32,793 nt of DNA from positions 1 to 32,793 of the forward strand of contig PWRF01000045.1 in assembly GCA_003556325.1 (NCBI GenBank), given 5' to 3'. The DNA is from Bacteroidales bacterium (lineage in GTDB: Bacteria; Bacteroidota; Bacteroidia; Bacteroidales; UBA7960). A program made the translations under genes and the position numbers. The stretch's first letter is position 1, and the number at the start of each line of letters is the position of its first letter. The notes under the pieces were generated by a model that made no database searches, was not told where the DNA came from, and was given only the letters and a program-made list of their open reading frames with translations. Below, piece after piece: positions 17,001 through 26,100 of this stretch.

Positions 17001-18611
17001 CTGAAACAATTTCATATCCGTAAGATTGGCACGGTCTATCCTTGCGTTAAATTGAAACAGGGGAACTTTTGCTTCCAGGTCAACAATTCCGTGAAAATCA
17101 AGACGGAGGTTCTCGTCATCAACAGCAAATGTGCCATCGAATCGCTGATTGGCAAAATCACCTGCCAGAACGATATCCTTGTATGATACATCCCTGACGA
17201 CCATAGATTCAACGGCACCGTTGATATGCATATTCAAATTGCCGGGTTCAAAGCCCGAGCCCTGAAGCTCTGCATGCATATTCACTTTGGCAGGCAAGTC
17301 CGGGTTTGCAAACATTTTATCCAGGTAGAAATTCTGTGCTGCAAGGTATCCCCGGTAACTGTAATCTTTCTCCTTATCCTCCCTGAAAACCTCTATGTCG
17401 CTCTGTAAAGAGCCTATGCCGGTATGCAAGGTGCCCTCTGCCAGAAAGTCATGCACCGTCCCGGCAAGTAATCCGGAAAAAGAAATATCACCGAATGCAT
17501 TCAGGTATTGAGGTAGTTGCGGATACTCCCAATCGAATGTTTCCGGAAGTGAGAAGGAAAGAATGTCGCGTATATTGCTTCTCATGTCGTGTACCTGCAT
17601 GGTCAGATGAGGAGACAATTCGTTTCCCAGGTTTGTCAGCATCCAATCGGCATCCAATAAAATGTTTTCACCATAAGCCAAACGGATATTTTCTCCCTGT
17701 ATATGTGTATCTGAGCCTCGAATAGCACCGTGGAGATACAGGAGGTCATGCATACCCTGCAAGGGGCTGTAGTAATGACCAATCTCGGCTAGGTCAACCC
17801 TGGATTCCTCAATATCGACGGCAAACCGAAGGCCTTCGAAGGAGTTTGCGGGCCTTGTATTTTCCGTAAAATGCATTTCCAGGTCAAAAGCAATATCAGA
17901 ATCCCGCGTTTGAAGCACAAACCCCTCAACAGTCAGCATGTTCTGGTGCAAAATGATCTTTCCGCCAAGCTTATTGACGGCAAAGCCTGAAGCTTCGGCG
18001 TAACGTAAATGGTCGATGGTAAATGCGGCAAATTCATGAGCACGGCGGATCTCTTTTACATAAAGGTCGAAATCCTTCAGGCTGAAATGCGATGGGTCAA
18101 AACCCGTTTTACGTGCATCATGATTCAGGTCCCGGTATTGAATGCCGGACCCTTTTATCTGAAAGGCCCCGAGATTAAAAAGCCATCGTTCGTCTTCGGG
18201 TCTGACGTCGCGGTCATCAAAATAATCAAGAATAAACTGGTAATTGGGGTGTTTTTGATCATTTGCCGTGTATAGGTCAAGGGAAGCTTCTTCCAGTCGG
18301 ATCTTCCGGACATCGATGCTTTTATGACGGAACGAGATGGCATTTAGCTGCAAGTCCAGATCCTTCACTGCCAATAGCTTTTCGCCCGACTGGTCTTCTA
18401 TCACAACGTCTTTGAGAACAATGCTTCGAAACAGCCGGATATCAACCCCACCCACAGAGATCTCCGTTTGCAGTTCCCGGGAAAAGTAATCGCTGACCCT
18501 GTTGACGAGATAATGCTGAACTGCATTCACATTCAGGAGGGCATAAAGGATGGCAGGCAGCAGAATTGCCACCGCAAGCAGAGAAAGCAATATTTTTTTT
18601 AGTTTTTTAAT
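14076..18611 (-). CDS. TamB-like translocation/assembly module protein (DUF490 C-terminus)
   Basis: The product is about 1,511 residues: one N-terminal membrane anchor (KKLKKILLSLLAVAILLPA), then a very long beta-rich periplasmic region like the AsmA/TamB lipid-transfer bridge. The final ~350 residues resemble the TamB domain: YRLRTSLYDLLAGGG, LLLNRFMPRDQY, ELLSHQLSNWLSQ, and a terminal beta-barrel-like DRVLIDGNFGVAG region with YRREFDRLHDLFRR. TamB proteins move phospholipids or assist outer membrane protein assembly; Bacteroidota members are widespread and often lie next to tsaD, as here. The start is unusual: no ATG, GTG or TTG precedes the Lys-rich anchor. I place it at the ATT at 18609-18611, 8 nt after GGAGG. 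The nearest standard codon, TTG at 18588-18590, would remove the positive residues. Confidence 0.9.
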   Translation of the reverse strand: MKKLKKILLSLLAVAILLPAILYALLNVNAVQHYLVNRVSDYFSRELQTEISVGGVDIRLFRSIVLKDVVIEDQSGEKLLAVKDLDLQLNAISFRHKSIDVRKIRLEEASLDLYTANDQKHPNYQFILDYFDDRDVRPEDERWLFNLGAFQIKGSGIQYRDLNHDARKTGFDPSHFSLKDFDLYVKEIRRAHEFAAFTIDHLRYAEASGFAVNKLGGKIILHQNMLTVEGFVLQTRDSDIAFDLEMHFTENTRPANSFEGLRFAVDIEESRVDLAEIGHYYSPLQGMHDLLYLHGAIRGSDTHIQGENIRLAYGENILLDADWMLTNLGNELSPHLTMQVHDMRSNIRDILSFSLPETFDWEYPQLPQYLNAFGDISFSGLLAGTVHDFLAEGTLHTGIGSLQSDIEVFREDKEKDYSYRGYLAAQNFYLDKMFANPDLPAKVNMHAELQGSGFEPGNLNMHINGAVESMVVRDVSYKDIVLAGDFANQRFDGTFAVDDENLRLDFHGIVDLEAKVPLFQFNARIDRANLTDMKLFQRNSLYESVLSAELSVDASGSALDDMQGELTIRDIRYGEIPLDPAELEVFPVIYQKDSIYVSNRRWSETNHHLRVRSDFADIDIHGKIRFDQLTESMRTFAAMYLPSSKIGAASEDSIASDQDLSFSVRMKDTQLLTELFLPGVSLSEGSWLNGTFSDRQRSLSFEGYADTLSVAGRSFIGYGITGQDNDTGYGINMTSDRFMISEQRHLEDFVLSNTVRKDSLYSDIRWGQGRSGSGRGFIKGITHFVDEHLIEITIPQSELIINGTTWRFNTDNRIILDSNRVEVYQLMAYHDNQFIKAHGAFSSFPGDRMGLSFADFNLDHTSILLGDRNFDFGGIIDGHISLTGLYQPPGIAADISVRGFSFNKDLMGDLEVQSSWNDVIQAFDVYAAVTYHGNVGSNQPLIASGNLYTGDEGDNFDLDIDLTNFKMSVWGRYLQSFADNFRGIASGQLRMEGAFSSPELSGNLRLSRMGMHIPYLNTSYTFAHEVEIEKDRFRFENLVLNDTIGNTALVNGTIMHDIFSNFAIDIDARPENMVLLNTTSASNEIFFGTAFLTGLARFHGPVNNITLDVSATTERGTRIMMPLNYTGDIRERHFISFVSHDEESEEALPFQPRTGGEITLNFDLEVTPEAEVELFFDAQFGDIIRGRGSGDINLEILPDGSFNIYGEYAIQSGEYLFTLQNIINKRFRIEQGSNIRWTGDLNEADVDLRAIYRLRTSLYDLLAGGGTDDDLANQFRRRVPVETVLILEDKLFNPDISFDINIPGGDDTVRELIEREITTDQEMNRQVFSLLLLNRFMPRDQYAALGYGMGATSSELLSHQLSNWLSQISSDFDIGVNYRPGDEITSQEVELALSTQLFDDRVLIDGNFGVAGNQTATGQQTQAANQFIGDINVEVKITPEGKFRVKAFNRSNTFDIIHTNAPYTQGIGLFYRREFDRLHDLFRRQRLPGEHAPAEENNSTENGYIDLSGGQ

Positions 18612-18618
18612 ATCTTTG
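18611..18618 (+). promoter_or_regulatory. Bacteroidota -7 box of tsaD
   Basis: TATCTTTG matches TAnnTTTG perfectly and ends 42 bp before the tsaD ATG. It overlaps the first codon of the divergent TamB-like gene and lies next to its GGAGG box, so the two genes share very compact control DNA. No TTTG is visible at the usual -33 spacing. Confidence 0.5.
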
Positions 18619-18619
18619 T

Positions 18620-18624
18620 CCTCC
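18620..18624 (-). promoter_or_regulatory. Shine-Dalgarno box GGAGG deciding a non-ATG start
   Basis: The minus strand reads GGAGG followed by ACAAAGAT and then ATT in the TamB-like reading frame. A strong GGAGG is uncommon in Bacteroidota leaders, and its 8-nt spacing to ATT is ideal. It is the main support for initiation at ATT. Confidence 0.45.
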
Positions 18625-18660
18625 GAACCGTGTTAGCCAGCTGCACTTATATTGCCGTTT

Positions 18661-19677
18661 ATGAGCATATATATACTTGGGATTGAATCTTCCTGCGACG
18701 ACACCTCTGCAGCAGTGATAAAAGATCGCAAAATTCTTGCCAATCTTGTTGCCAATCAGCATGTTCATAAAGATTTTGGAGGTGTGGTACCTGAACTGGC
18801 CTCCAGGGCTCACCAGCAAAACATCATTCCTGTCATCAGCAATGCGTTATCAAAGGCAAATATAAAGAAAAATGAAATACATGCGGTCGCCTATACCAAC
18901 GGTCCGGGATTGCTGGGGTCGTTGCTTGTGGGCACCTCGTTTGCCAAGGGATTTGCCATGGCGATGGGCATTCCGCTGATCACTGTAAATCATATGCACG
19001 CCCATATTCTGGCGCATTTTATTGAAGATGAATCACAAAGTAAATCTCCCCCCTTTCCGTTCCTGTGCCTTACAGTATCGGGAGGGCATACACAGATCGT
19101 ATTGGTAAGCGGGTATCACGATATGAAGGTTATCGGGCAAACCATTGATGATGCTGCCGGCGAAGCTTTTGACAAGGCAGCAAAGATCATGGGGCTTCCT
19201 TATCCCGGCGGACCTCTTATTGACAGATATGCCCGTGACGGTGACTCCCTTGCATTTACGTTCCCGCACCCTAAGGTTCCTGGTTTGGATTACAGCTTTA
19301 GCGGCCTTAAAACTTCCATATTGTACTTTCTTCGCGACCGCCTGAAAAAGGATCCGGATTTTATTAAGCGGAACATGAGCGACCTTGCAGCTTCCATACA
19401 GCACAATATTATTGAAATACTTATGAAGCAGCTTCGGCGTGCCGCCGTTGAAACCGGAATCCGGCATATCGCGATCGCCGGTGGTGTATCTGCCAACAGC
19501 GGGCTGAGAAAAGCATTTGAAAAGGAAAAAGAAGAAGGAAACTGGGAGGTATACATACCAAAGTTTGAATATTGCACAGACAATGCGGCTATGATAGCTG
19601 TTGCCGGGTATTTCAAATACCTGAACAAAGACTTTTCGTCACAACGTACGGCGCCATTTACCCGATATCCCGGTTAA
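18661..19677 (+). CDS. tsaD: tRNA N6-adenosine threonylcarbamoyltransferase TsaD
   Basis: The 338-residue protein is full-length. It transfers the threonylcarbamoyl group to A37 of tRNAs that read ANN codons, acting with TsaB and TsaE. Diagnostic features are LGIESSCDDTSAA at the N-terminus, the metal-binding HMHAH (H111 and H115), SGGHTQIVLV, the DDAAGEAFDKAAK segment and AGGVSANSGLR. The ATG at 18661 gives the standard MSIYILGIESSCDD start; a TTG three codons upstream is rejected. It is divergent from the TamB-like gene, and its stop overlaps the stop of the convergent lipoprotein gene by 4 bp. Confidence 0.97.
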   Translation: MSIYILGIESSCDDTSAAVIKDRKILANLVANQHVHKDFGGVVPELASRAHQQNIIPVISNALSKANIKKNEIHAVAYTNGPGLLGSLLVGTSFAKGFAMAMGIPLITVNHMHAHILAHFIEDESQSKSPPFPFLCLTVSGGHTQIVLVSGYHDMKVIGQTIDDAAGEAFDKAAKIMGLPYPGGPLIDRYARDGDSLAFTFPHPKVPGLDYSFSGLKTSILYFLRDRLKKDPDFIKRNMSDLAASIQHNIIEILMKQLRRAAVETGIRHIAIAGGVSANSGLRKAFEKEKEEGNWEVYIPKFEYCTDNAAMIAVAGYFKYLNKDFSSQRTAPFTRYPG

Positions 19678-20477
19678 TTCTGGTCAGCCTCATCCGGAGT
19701 TATACGTATAAAAGGAGGAAACTCTCTTTCCTTCAACCGGTGTTCATCCACATCGTAATGAAAATAGTAATCAATGTCCCTTCTTATTTGCTCTCTGACA
19801 TAGAGATTCATCAGATGATCAAAGATGTTCTGTGCATTTTTTTTGCCTGCAAAGGAGGCAAGGTCGTAGACATCATCCAGTGTTAAAGGATAAGTGACGG
19901 GGTCAAATTGCACGCTTCCATCCGTGCGCCTGATAAACCGGCCGTCAACATAATCGCTGGTGGCTCTCACGTCGAAAAGTATATCCATCTCATAGTCCGG
20001 ATCGTGCAATTTCATGAACTCAAACCAGGTATTGTGTTCAAGCACTGTAATATCAACAGCTGCCCTGTAAGTTTGTCCGTGTGCACGGCCCACAAACACT
20101 TCTTCATCCATATATTCCATTAGCTCCATCTGGCCTGTTGCAAAAATATAGGCAGGTTCTTCCAGCTCAAAAAATTCGTCGACGTCGTCAGGGCCGTAAT
20201 GGTTTACATACAGCACGTCAAGATATCTTTTCAGTGAGTTCATAAACCTGTCGATAAACAAGGAATCCTCCACTTCTGAAAGAAAACGCGCTCTTTCATC
20301 GTCTTCGCCGAGGATGCTGTCGGGCGCAACCTTGTCGGGAGGTGCGGGGGCAAAGCTTTTTATGAGCCCCGGGGGCGGAAGCAAAAGCACGTGGATATCT
20401 GTCTGCTCCACCACATACCTTGTGGCGAGCTGCCTGCTGCTTGCGCATGCTGTGGCGAGCATGGCAAGCAGCAACAA
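19674..20477 (-). CDS. lipoprotein of unknown function
   Basis: From the TTG at 20477 the protein has 267 residues. It shows a hydrophobic stretch and lipobox LATACASS, then an acidic, aromatic, mostly soluble domain with ADITVLEH-like strands and a C-terminal YVREQIRRDIDYYFHYD helix. I do not recognise the family. The TTG start leaves no positive n-region. In frame, the upstream codons encode IRSVRTHKIA, which would make a normal lipoprotein signal, but the only plausible starts there are non-standard (ATC at 20505-20507, six nt after AGGA). It follows the flavodiiron gene by about 20-50 bp on the same strand and may be co-transcribed with it. Confidence 0.75.
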   Translation of the reverse strand: MLLLAMLATACASSRQLATRYVVEQTDIHVLLLPPPGLIKSFAPAPPDKVAPDSILGEDDERARFLSEVEDSLFIDRFMNSLKRYLDVLYVNHYGPDDVDEFFELEEPAYIFATGQMELMEYMDEEVFVGRAHGQTYRAAVDITVLEHNTWFEFMKLHDPDYEMDILFDVRATSDYVDGRFIRRTDGSVQFDPVTYPLTLDDVYDLASFAGKKNAQNIFDHLMNLYVREQIRRDIDYYFHYDVDEHRLKEREFPPFIRITPDEADQN

Positions 20478-20528
20478 AGCAATTTTATGTGTTCTTACTG
20501 ATCTGATATCTCTTCCTTATTTCAAAGT

Positions 20529-21758
20529 TTACCTGGATTTTTCGAGCAGTTTTTCCCCGATCTTTTTTCCGTAATCATAGCAAAGGTTGTACTCATCCTC
20601 GTGCGGGGTGAATTTCACAAACACTCCCTCGCCCTGTACATCGAGTTTAAGATTGGCAAGTGTGGTGTTGATTAGTTTTCCGGCTTCACCGCTCCAGCCG
20701 TATGATCCAAACGAGCCTGCAATCTTTTTGTTGTCACGGATGGGGCTGATCACTGCAAACAGGCGATACACAGGCAGCAGTATGTTCTGGTTGATGGTGG
20801 GACATCCCACAATAACGGCGCTGCTTTTGGCCACACGTTCATCCACATCTCCAATAGGCATGTTTTCAATGTCGGCAACTTCAACCTGAAAATCTCCCGC
20901 GCTTCTGATGCCATCGCGGATCGCCCCGGCCATCATCCCGGTATTATGATATGCCGACACATAAGGAATAAATACATGATCCTGCTGCGGGGTTTGCAGG
21001 GCTTCCTTTGCGTACTGCCCGCTGAGGTCAACCCACTTTTTCCAGTCTTTCATCAGCAGGGGGCCGTGGCCAGTCAGTACGGCATCGATTTCCAGCGGAC
21101 GGATCTTGTCGATCGCCTTCAGCATGAATTTGCTGAAGGGTTTCAGGATCACATCAAAATAGTATTTGAACGCATCGCTGAAGTCTCCGACCTTATCGTC
21201 ATACATGGCAGGGTGTGCGTAGTGGCACCCGAATGAGTCGCAGGTGAACAGGAGTTTGTCTTCCTCCAGATAGGTATACATGCTGTCGGGCCAGTGCAGG
21301 TTGGGTGCTGAAATAAAACGCAGGGTTTTATTGCCCAGGTCGATAGTGTCACCGTCTTTAACGATCCGGTGCTTAAACTCTTTGCCCAGGAAATCCTTGA
21401 GATACTGGATCGCCAGCCTGCTGCCCACCACTGTGGCATCAGGTGCAAGCTCCAGCACATTGGCCAGGTTTCCGCTGTGGTCCGGTTCCGTATGATTAAG
21501 GATCACGTATTCGATCTCCGTGGGATCTCCTGCCTTGTAAAGCTTTTCTTTGTAAACATCCCAGAACTTTTCCTTGGATGTTTCAATTAGTGCCTTCTTA
21601 TCGGCATTTATAAAGTAAGAATTGTAGGTGGTACCATATTCGGTTGTCATCACCACATCAAAGGTTACAATGTCATAATCGATCACACCGACCCACTTCA
21701 CATCTTTGTTTATGTCGAGCACCTCGGTATCGGGTCTCTTCAAATCCTGTACTTTCAT
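20529..21758 (-). CDS. FprA-type flavodiiron protein (A-type flavoprotein)
   Basis: The 409-residue cytoplasmic enzyme reduces O2 to water and/or NO to N2O under anaerobic conditions. The N-terminal metallo-beta-lactamase-like domain has the diiron ligands intact: HTEPDH (H89, E91, D93, H94), H155 in NLHWPDS, D174 in FTCDSFGCH, and H231 in LTGHGP. The C-terminal flavodoxin domain (about 260-409) has an FMN loop region YHNTGMMAG and [10 protein letters not shown]. No rubredoxin or flavin reductase domain is fused, so electrons must come from a separate donor. It lies downstream of the GAPDH gene with 98 bp between, and near hydE and hydF, whose products mature an oxygen-sensitive hydrogenase. 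Confidence 0.95.
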   Translation of the reverse strand: MKVQDLKRPDTEVLDINKDVKWVGVIDYDIVTFDVVMTTEYGTTYNSYFINADKKALIETSKEKFWDVYKEKLYKAGDPTEIEYVILNHTEPDHSGNLANVLELAPDATVVGSRLAIQYLKDFLGKEFKHRIVKDGDTIDLGNKTLRFISAPNLHWPDSMYTYLEEDKLLFTCDSFGCHYAHPAMYDDKVGDFSDAFKYYFDVILKPFSKFMLKAIDKIRPLEIDAVLTGHGPLLMKDWKKWVDLSGQYAKEALQTPQQDHVFIPYVSAYHNTGMMAGAIRDGIRSAGDFQVEVADIENMPIGDVDERVAKSSAVIVGCPTINQNILLPVYRLFAVISPIRDNKKIAGSFGSYGWSGEAGKLINTTLANLKLDVQGEGVFVKFTPHEDEYNLCYDYGKKIGEKLLEKSR

Positions 21759-21805
21759 AGGTTAATAATTTTTCAACTAATTGTTTTTGTGGCGTTTATG
21801 TTTTC

Positions 21806-21847
21806 ATTTACTTCTTACTCCTTACTACTTGCTGTTTACTCCCTACC
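21806..21847 (-). repeat. degenerate AGTAAGAAGTAA-type tract downstream of the GAPDH gene
   Basis: The plus strand reads ATTTACTTCTTACTCC followed by TTACTACTTGCTGTTTACTC, imperfect repeats like those at 5163-5215. On the minus strand the tract starts about 10 bp after the GAPDH stop codon and ends about 48 bp before the flavodiiron start. Confidence 0.6.
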
Positions 21848-21856
21848 GCTACCCCA

Positions 21857-23107
21857 TCACGCCATGTTCCTGTCCATATACTGAATCAGCTTACCCATTG
21901 AGGTAACATAGCTGCCATACTCATTATCGTACCAGCCAAATATTTTCGCGTGGGTGACAGGCAGGTTCAGGTCTTTTTCCACCTTTATTCCCAGTGAGGC
22001 CATGGCTGACCCGGGGAGATTGATAAAGCCTGTTCGTGTGTGGCATTCATGACCTTCGATGACCACAGCTGCGGGGAACCCCATCATATCGACCGATACG
22101 TTTTGCTTTTCACTGAAGACCAGCAAGTCTTTTTGCGGGCCTTTGGCTGCTTCTTTATAAACGTTGTCAATAAAGCTTTTGTTGATCACGGGTTCTCCTT
22201 TTTCGTTCATCCTGGAGTTGAAAGTCACGTTCAGGATGATCAGCGAAACCGTGTTGGTTGGGATCCGCACGGAGTCGGCCATAAAGCCGATCTCTTCGAT
22301 CTGCGGCATGATTTTTTCCAGGGCCTTTGCGGCTCCTGTGGTAGACAGGATAATGTTATTGAATACCGACCGGTTTTTACGCAGGTCGGAGGCACCTGCT
22401 TTAGGTACGGCGTCGAGGACGTTTTGGGAGTTGGTTGCTGCGTGCACCGTTGACATGGATGCGGTAAGGATATGCGATGTTTCTTCCTGCCCGAGCAGCG
22501 GCAGGATCATATGGGCGAGACCCGTAGTGGTGCAGCTTGCCGCCGAAACCAGCCGGTGTTGTCCGCTGTCGTAATTCAGGTGGTTGATGCCATATACCAT
22601 CATGGCACTGTCGTCGGGCATCTTTTTGGCCTTATCTTTGATTTTGAAGGGAGCACTTAGCAGCACCGTTTCGGCTCCTGCCTCGAGATGGCCCCTCAGG
22701 CTGCCTCCCTCTTTATTCGCAGGCACGGTAGGGTCGTTAAACCTGCCCGTGCAATCCACCACCATTCGCACTCCATGGTCTTTCCATCCGATCCCGGCAG
22801 GATTTCTGTGCTGCCGGAGCACCTGTACCAGGAAGCCGTCGTAGTCAAGCAAGCCCTTTTCGTGATCGATAACCTTAAAATGCTTTTCGGGCTGGCCAAA
22901 TCCATAAATGAAGCGCGAGAGATTTCCGTAGGTGGAGTCATGCTCCATAACCTGAATGATATGTTCCAGGCTTTTCCCTACCTCGCGGCCCACATTGATG
23001 ACCACACCATCAAAGTGGCGGTAGATGAGCTGGTACCAGAGGGTTAGTTTTCCGATTCGGCCTAAGCCATTGATTCCGAGAAGATTTTTATGTTTAAGGT
23101 TTTCCAT
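21857..23107 (-). CDS. divergent glyceraldehyde-3-phosphate dehydrogenase
   Basis: The 416-residue protein is about 80 residues longer than usual GAPDH. It keeps the Rossmann start INGLGRIGK, the active-site SAASCTTTG with C192, the His of STVHAATNSQ (H222), STTGAAKA, SVRIPTNTVS and the final WYDNEYGSY. It oxidises or forms glyceraldehyde 3-phosphate in the cytoplasm. Departures are INVGREVG where NAD-specific enzymes have an Asp (NDLTD), CTTTG instead of CTTNC/A, and an insertion around DPTVPANKEGGSLRG. Loss of the Asp makes NADP use plausible, which is inference. It is 35 bp downstream of the PPDK-like gene on the same strand, and may be one of several GAPDHs in this genome. Confidence 0.9.
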   Translation of the reverse strand: MENLKHKNLLGINGLGRIGKLTLWYQLIYRHFDGVVINVGREVGKSLEHIIQVMEHDSTYGNLSRFIYGFGQPEKHFKVIDHEKGLLDYDGFLVQVLRQHRNPAGIGWKDHGVRMVVDCTGRFNDPTVPANKEGGSLRGHLEAGAETVLLSAPFKIKDKAKKMPDDSAMMVYGINHLNYDSGQHRLVSAASCTTTGLAHMILPLLGQEETSHILTASMSTVHAATNSQNVLDAVPKAGASDLRKNRSVFNNIILSTTGAAKALEKIMPQIEEIGFMADSVRIPTNTVSLIILNVTFNSRMNEKGEPVINKSFIDNVYKEAAKGPQKDLLVFSEKQNVSVDMMGFPAAVVIEGHECHTRTGFINLPGSAMASLGIKVEKDLNLPVTHAKIFGWYDNEYGSYVTSMGKLIQYMDRNMA

Positions 23108-23142
23108 AACGTATGTATTTTTTTGGTGTTTAAAAAGGGTAT

Positions 23143-26100
23143 TTATCTAACGATCTCAGTATAATCAGTTTGATAATGACCTTTAAAGATATTTCCGGAA
23201 AAACCGTCAATGGATATCTGATCTCCGGGCACCAGGACATCCCCGTTGATGGTGCATTTTTTTTCTTTCTCGTTGACTTGCAGCGTGCGGCAGTTCAGCA
23301 CACACACCTTACCCAGGCGGGCTGCTGTAACTGCAGCATGGGAGGTGGTACCGCCCCTTGCTGCCACCAGGCCATCGCATTCAAAGATAATTGGAATATC
23401 GTCCGGGACGGTATCCGGACGCATTAAAATGCAGGGGTCATCGGGATGCTTTTTTCTGAGCGCAAGAATATCGTCCATATCGATGGCAATCCGGCCGTTA
23501 AGGGCACCTCCGCCACCCCCGATACCTCTCCCGAGAAGTTTCATTTCGGAGACGGAATCCACGAAAACCTGCAGGCGTTCTGTTTTATGAGTGTCCTGGT
23601 CACGGATCTGCAAAATATATAGTTCATCGGGGTCTGACGACTCAAAAGTAAACTCGATCTCCTGGTGGTTGAAACCCTTTTCTTCCACCAGTTCGGTGGC
23701 TATCTCCTTCAGCTTGTTATAGATATCCGGCAGCAATTCTTCCATCGACTGTTGATTTTCGCGACCGGTAAGGTTTTTCTGGTAGACAGATACTGGCAGG
23801 GCATGAACAAGTCCGGCAACGATATCTTCACCCTGGCTGCAGAGGGTGAAGTCCCCGTTGAGGTAAATCCCCGGTTTCTGGATCAGCGGGTTTTGGGTAA
23901 ACACAACACCGGTTCCTGAAAATTCATCGATATTGCCAAGTACCATTTGCTGGATGACGACTGCCGTACCCCACTGGTCGGCGATCTGAAGGTGGTTGCG
24001 ATACACATTGGCCCTTTCCGATCCCCAGGAGTCAAAAACGCTCATAATGGCCTGCTTGAGTTGTTTCCAGGGGTCTTCCTCAAAGAAAACTTTTTCATTT
24101 TCCAGGATCTTTTTGTAAGCGAACGCCATTTCACGCATCTGTTCAGGGGTAAACTGAATTTTCTGTTCAACCTGGTATTTTTCCTTAAAGCGGATCATCA
24201 CCTGGTCAAAGACATCCCGGTTTATGCCGTATGTCATGCCCCAGCTCTGCAGCAGGCGCCTGTAGCAGTCCCAGGATGTCCATCCGAAGTTGGGTTGCCT
24301 GCTGAGTGCTTCCACAATGTCGTCGTTGAGCCCCACATTAAGAAAGGTGTTCATCGCTCCGGGCATGGAAATGGCAGTGCCTGACCGCACCGAAAGCAAG
24401 AGCGGGCTGTCGGGAGAACCAAACTGACGACCGCATTTCTCTTCCAGGCGGCTCAGATGATGTCTTATCAGCGCTTCGACCTCATTTTCCAGGGAAGGGT
24501 TGCTGTTGATGGCCTTACGGCGACGAAAGACCTCAGTGGTCAGAACAAAGCCGGGGGGCACGGGGAAGTTTTCCATATACAGCATTTTCTGAAAGTAGGC
24601 CTTGGAACCCAGGAATATCTGGTTGTCAATTTTCGGCGTCTTTTCAAACAGGGGGCTGATCACCAGGCCGGGGTCATACGACATGATATGCCTGATAATA
24701 TCGGGCGGGAAGTTGTCGACCATATCCTGCAGCGCATGGATCATCCGTGAGATATAGTTGTCGAGGGGCTGGATCAGGAAGGAGGTGTACAGGATCTCCC
24801 GGTAAAACGCCTCCGACCTCTTGACCAGAAGTTCCTTCCTTTCGGTGTCATCCAGCTGGTTCTCCGGATCGAATATCTGGGGTATGATCATCCGCAGGGG
24901 CTGATCATAGAAGCCAAAGAAGTAGGTGTTGGTGATGTCCTTTACGTTTTTGGCCATAAACTGGAAGAGGTTGATAAACTGGCCCAGCGAAAAGCTTTCA
25001 CTTGTCAGGCCGTATCTCAGCATTTGCAGGTTGGCATCCAGTCCCTGGCTTGTCACACCGTCCAGCTCAAGCCCCCTCCGGAACATGGCCATGATGTCGT
25101 ACGAGGCCTTTAGCGACCGGGCAGTGATATATTCCGTATGCACAGCATATACCTTCTCTTCCATAAGCGTTGCTGCCAAACGCTCGAGGCGGAAGATCAG
25201 ACCCAGGGCCTCAAACTTGTCTTCCCGGTACTGTCCGTACATGGAGGGAATGCCAAACGCGATATGTCTTTTGTGGTATATGCTCTCCCAGCCTTCGCTG
25301 TGTTCCGGACTGAAGATCACCTGGTTGAGCTGCTCCATGAAGTCAAACAGTACCGCCAGGCCCTGATCCGTATCTCCCTGCTCCAGGTGCCGTTTCAGTT
25401 GGGTTACCTGCTCTTCTGAAAAAAAGTGATAACGGCTGAGAACAGCGATTATGTCGGCTGCATCAAAGGAATACTTCTCACGCAGAAGCACAAAAAGTTT
25501 AAAGAGCAGGCGCAGTCGTTTCAGGTCATCGTCATTGTCGTGATCAACCTCCCCGAGTACCTCTTCAAACCCCGCGATAGTAAGCTTCAGCAGATCTTTT
25601 GGCCCCCGGTGGGTGGCTTTTGAAATTTTCTGCAGGAGTTCGTGCACACTTGTAAACCATCGACTGGCAGTGTCAATGTTTGCCAATACTTCGTCAGGAA
25701 GCATTTCTTTTAAATGGCCGGCGTCTCCGTCGTGCCAGAAATAAAAAATCCGTTTGCAGAGGTCAATATGGCTGTTGTTGCCTTCAATGTGCACCTGCTT
25801 TCTGAGAAAGTGAATCAGGATGTCCTCCCGGCCTGATATTTCATCCATAACGGTGGTTACATCGCGCAATTCGCCTTCAGCTCCTATCTCATTAAAATAT
25901 ACAGGAAAGATCCGGGTGAGCTGTTTTATCTGCTTGTACAGTGGTGAGATGTTGCTGTTCAGCAGCTTGCTGATGTCGCGTTGAAACAGGTCGGTATCGA
26001 AGATGAAGATGCCCCCGAGCCGAAGGTTCACAATAAGTGCGGAGAGAAGCTTCCTGAACGTATAGGGCGCGTGCATGATGAGTTCCAGCCACACCCTGAT

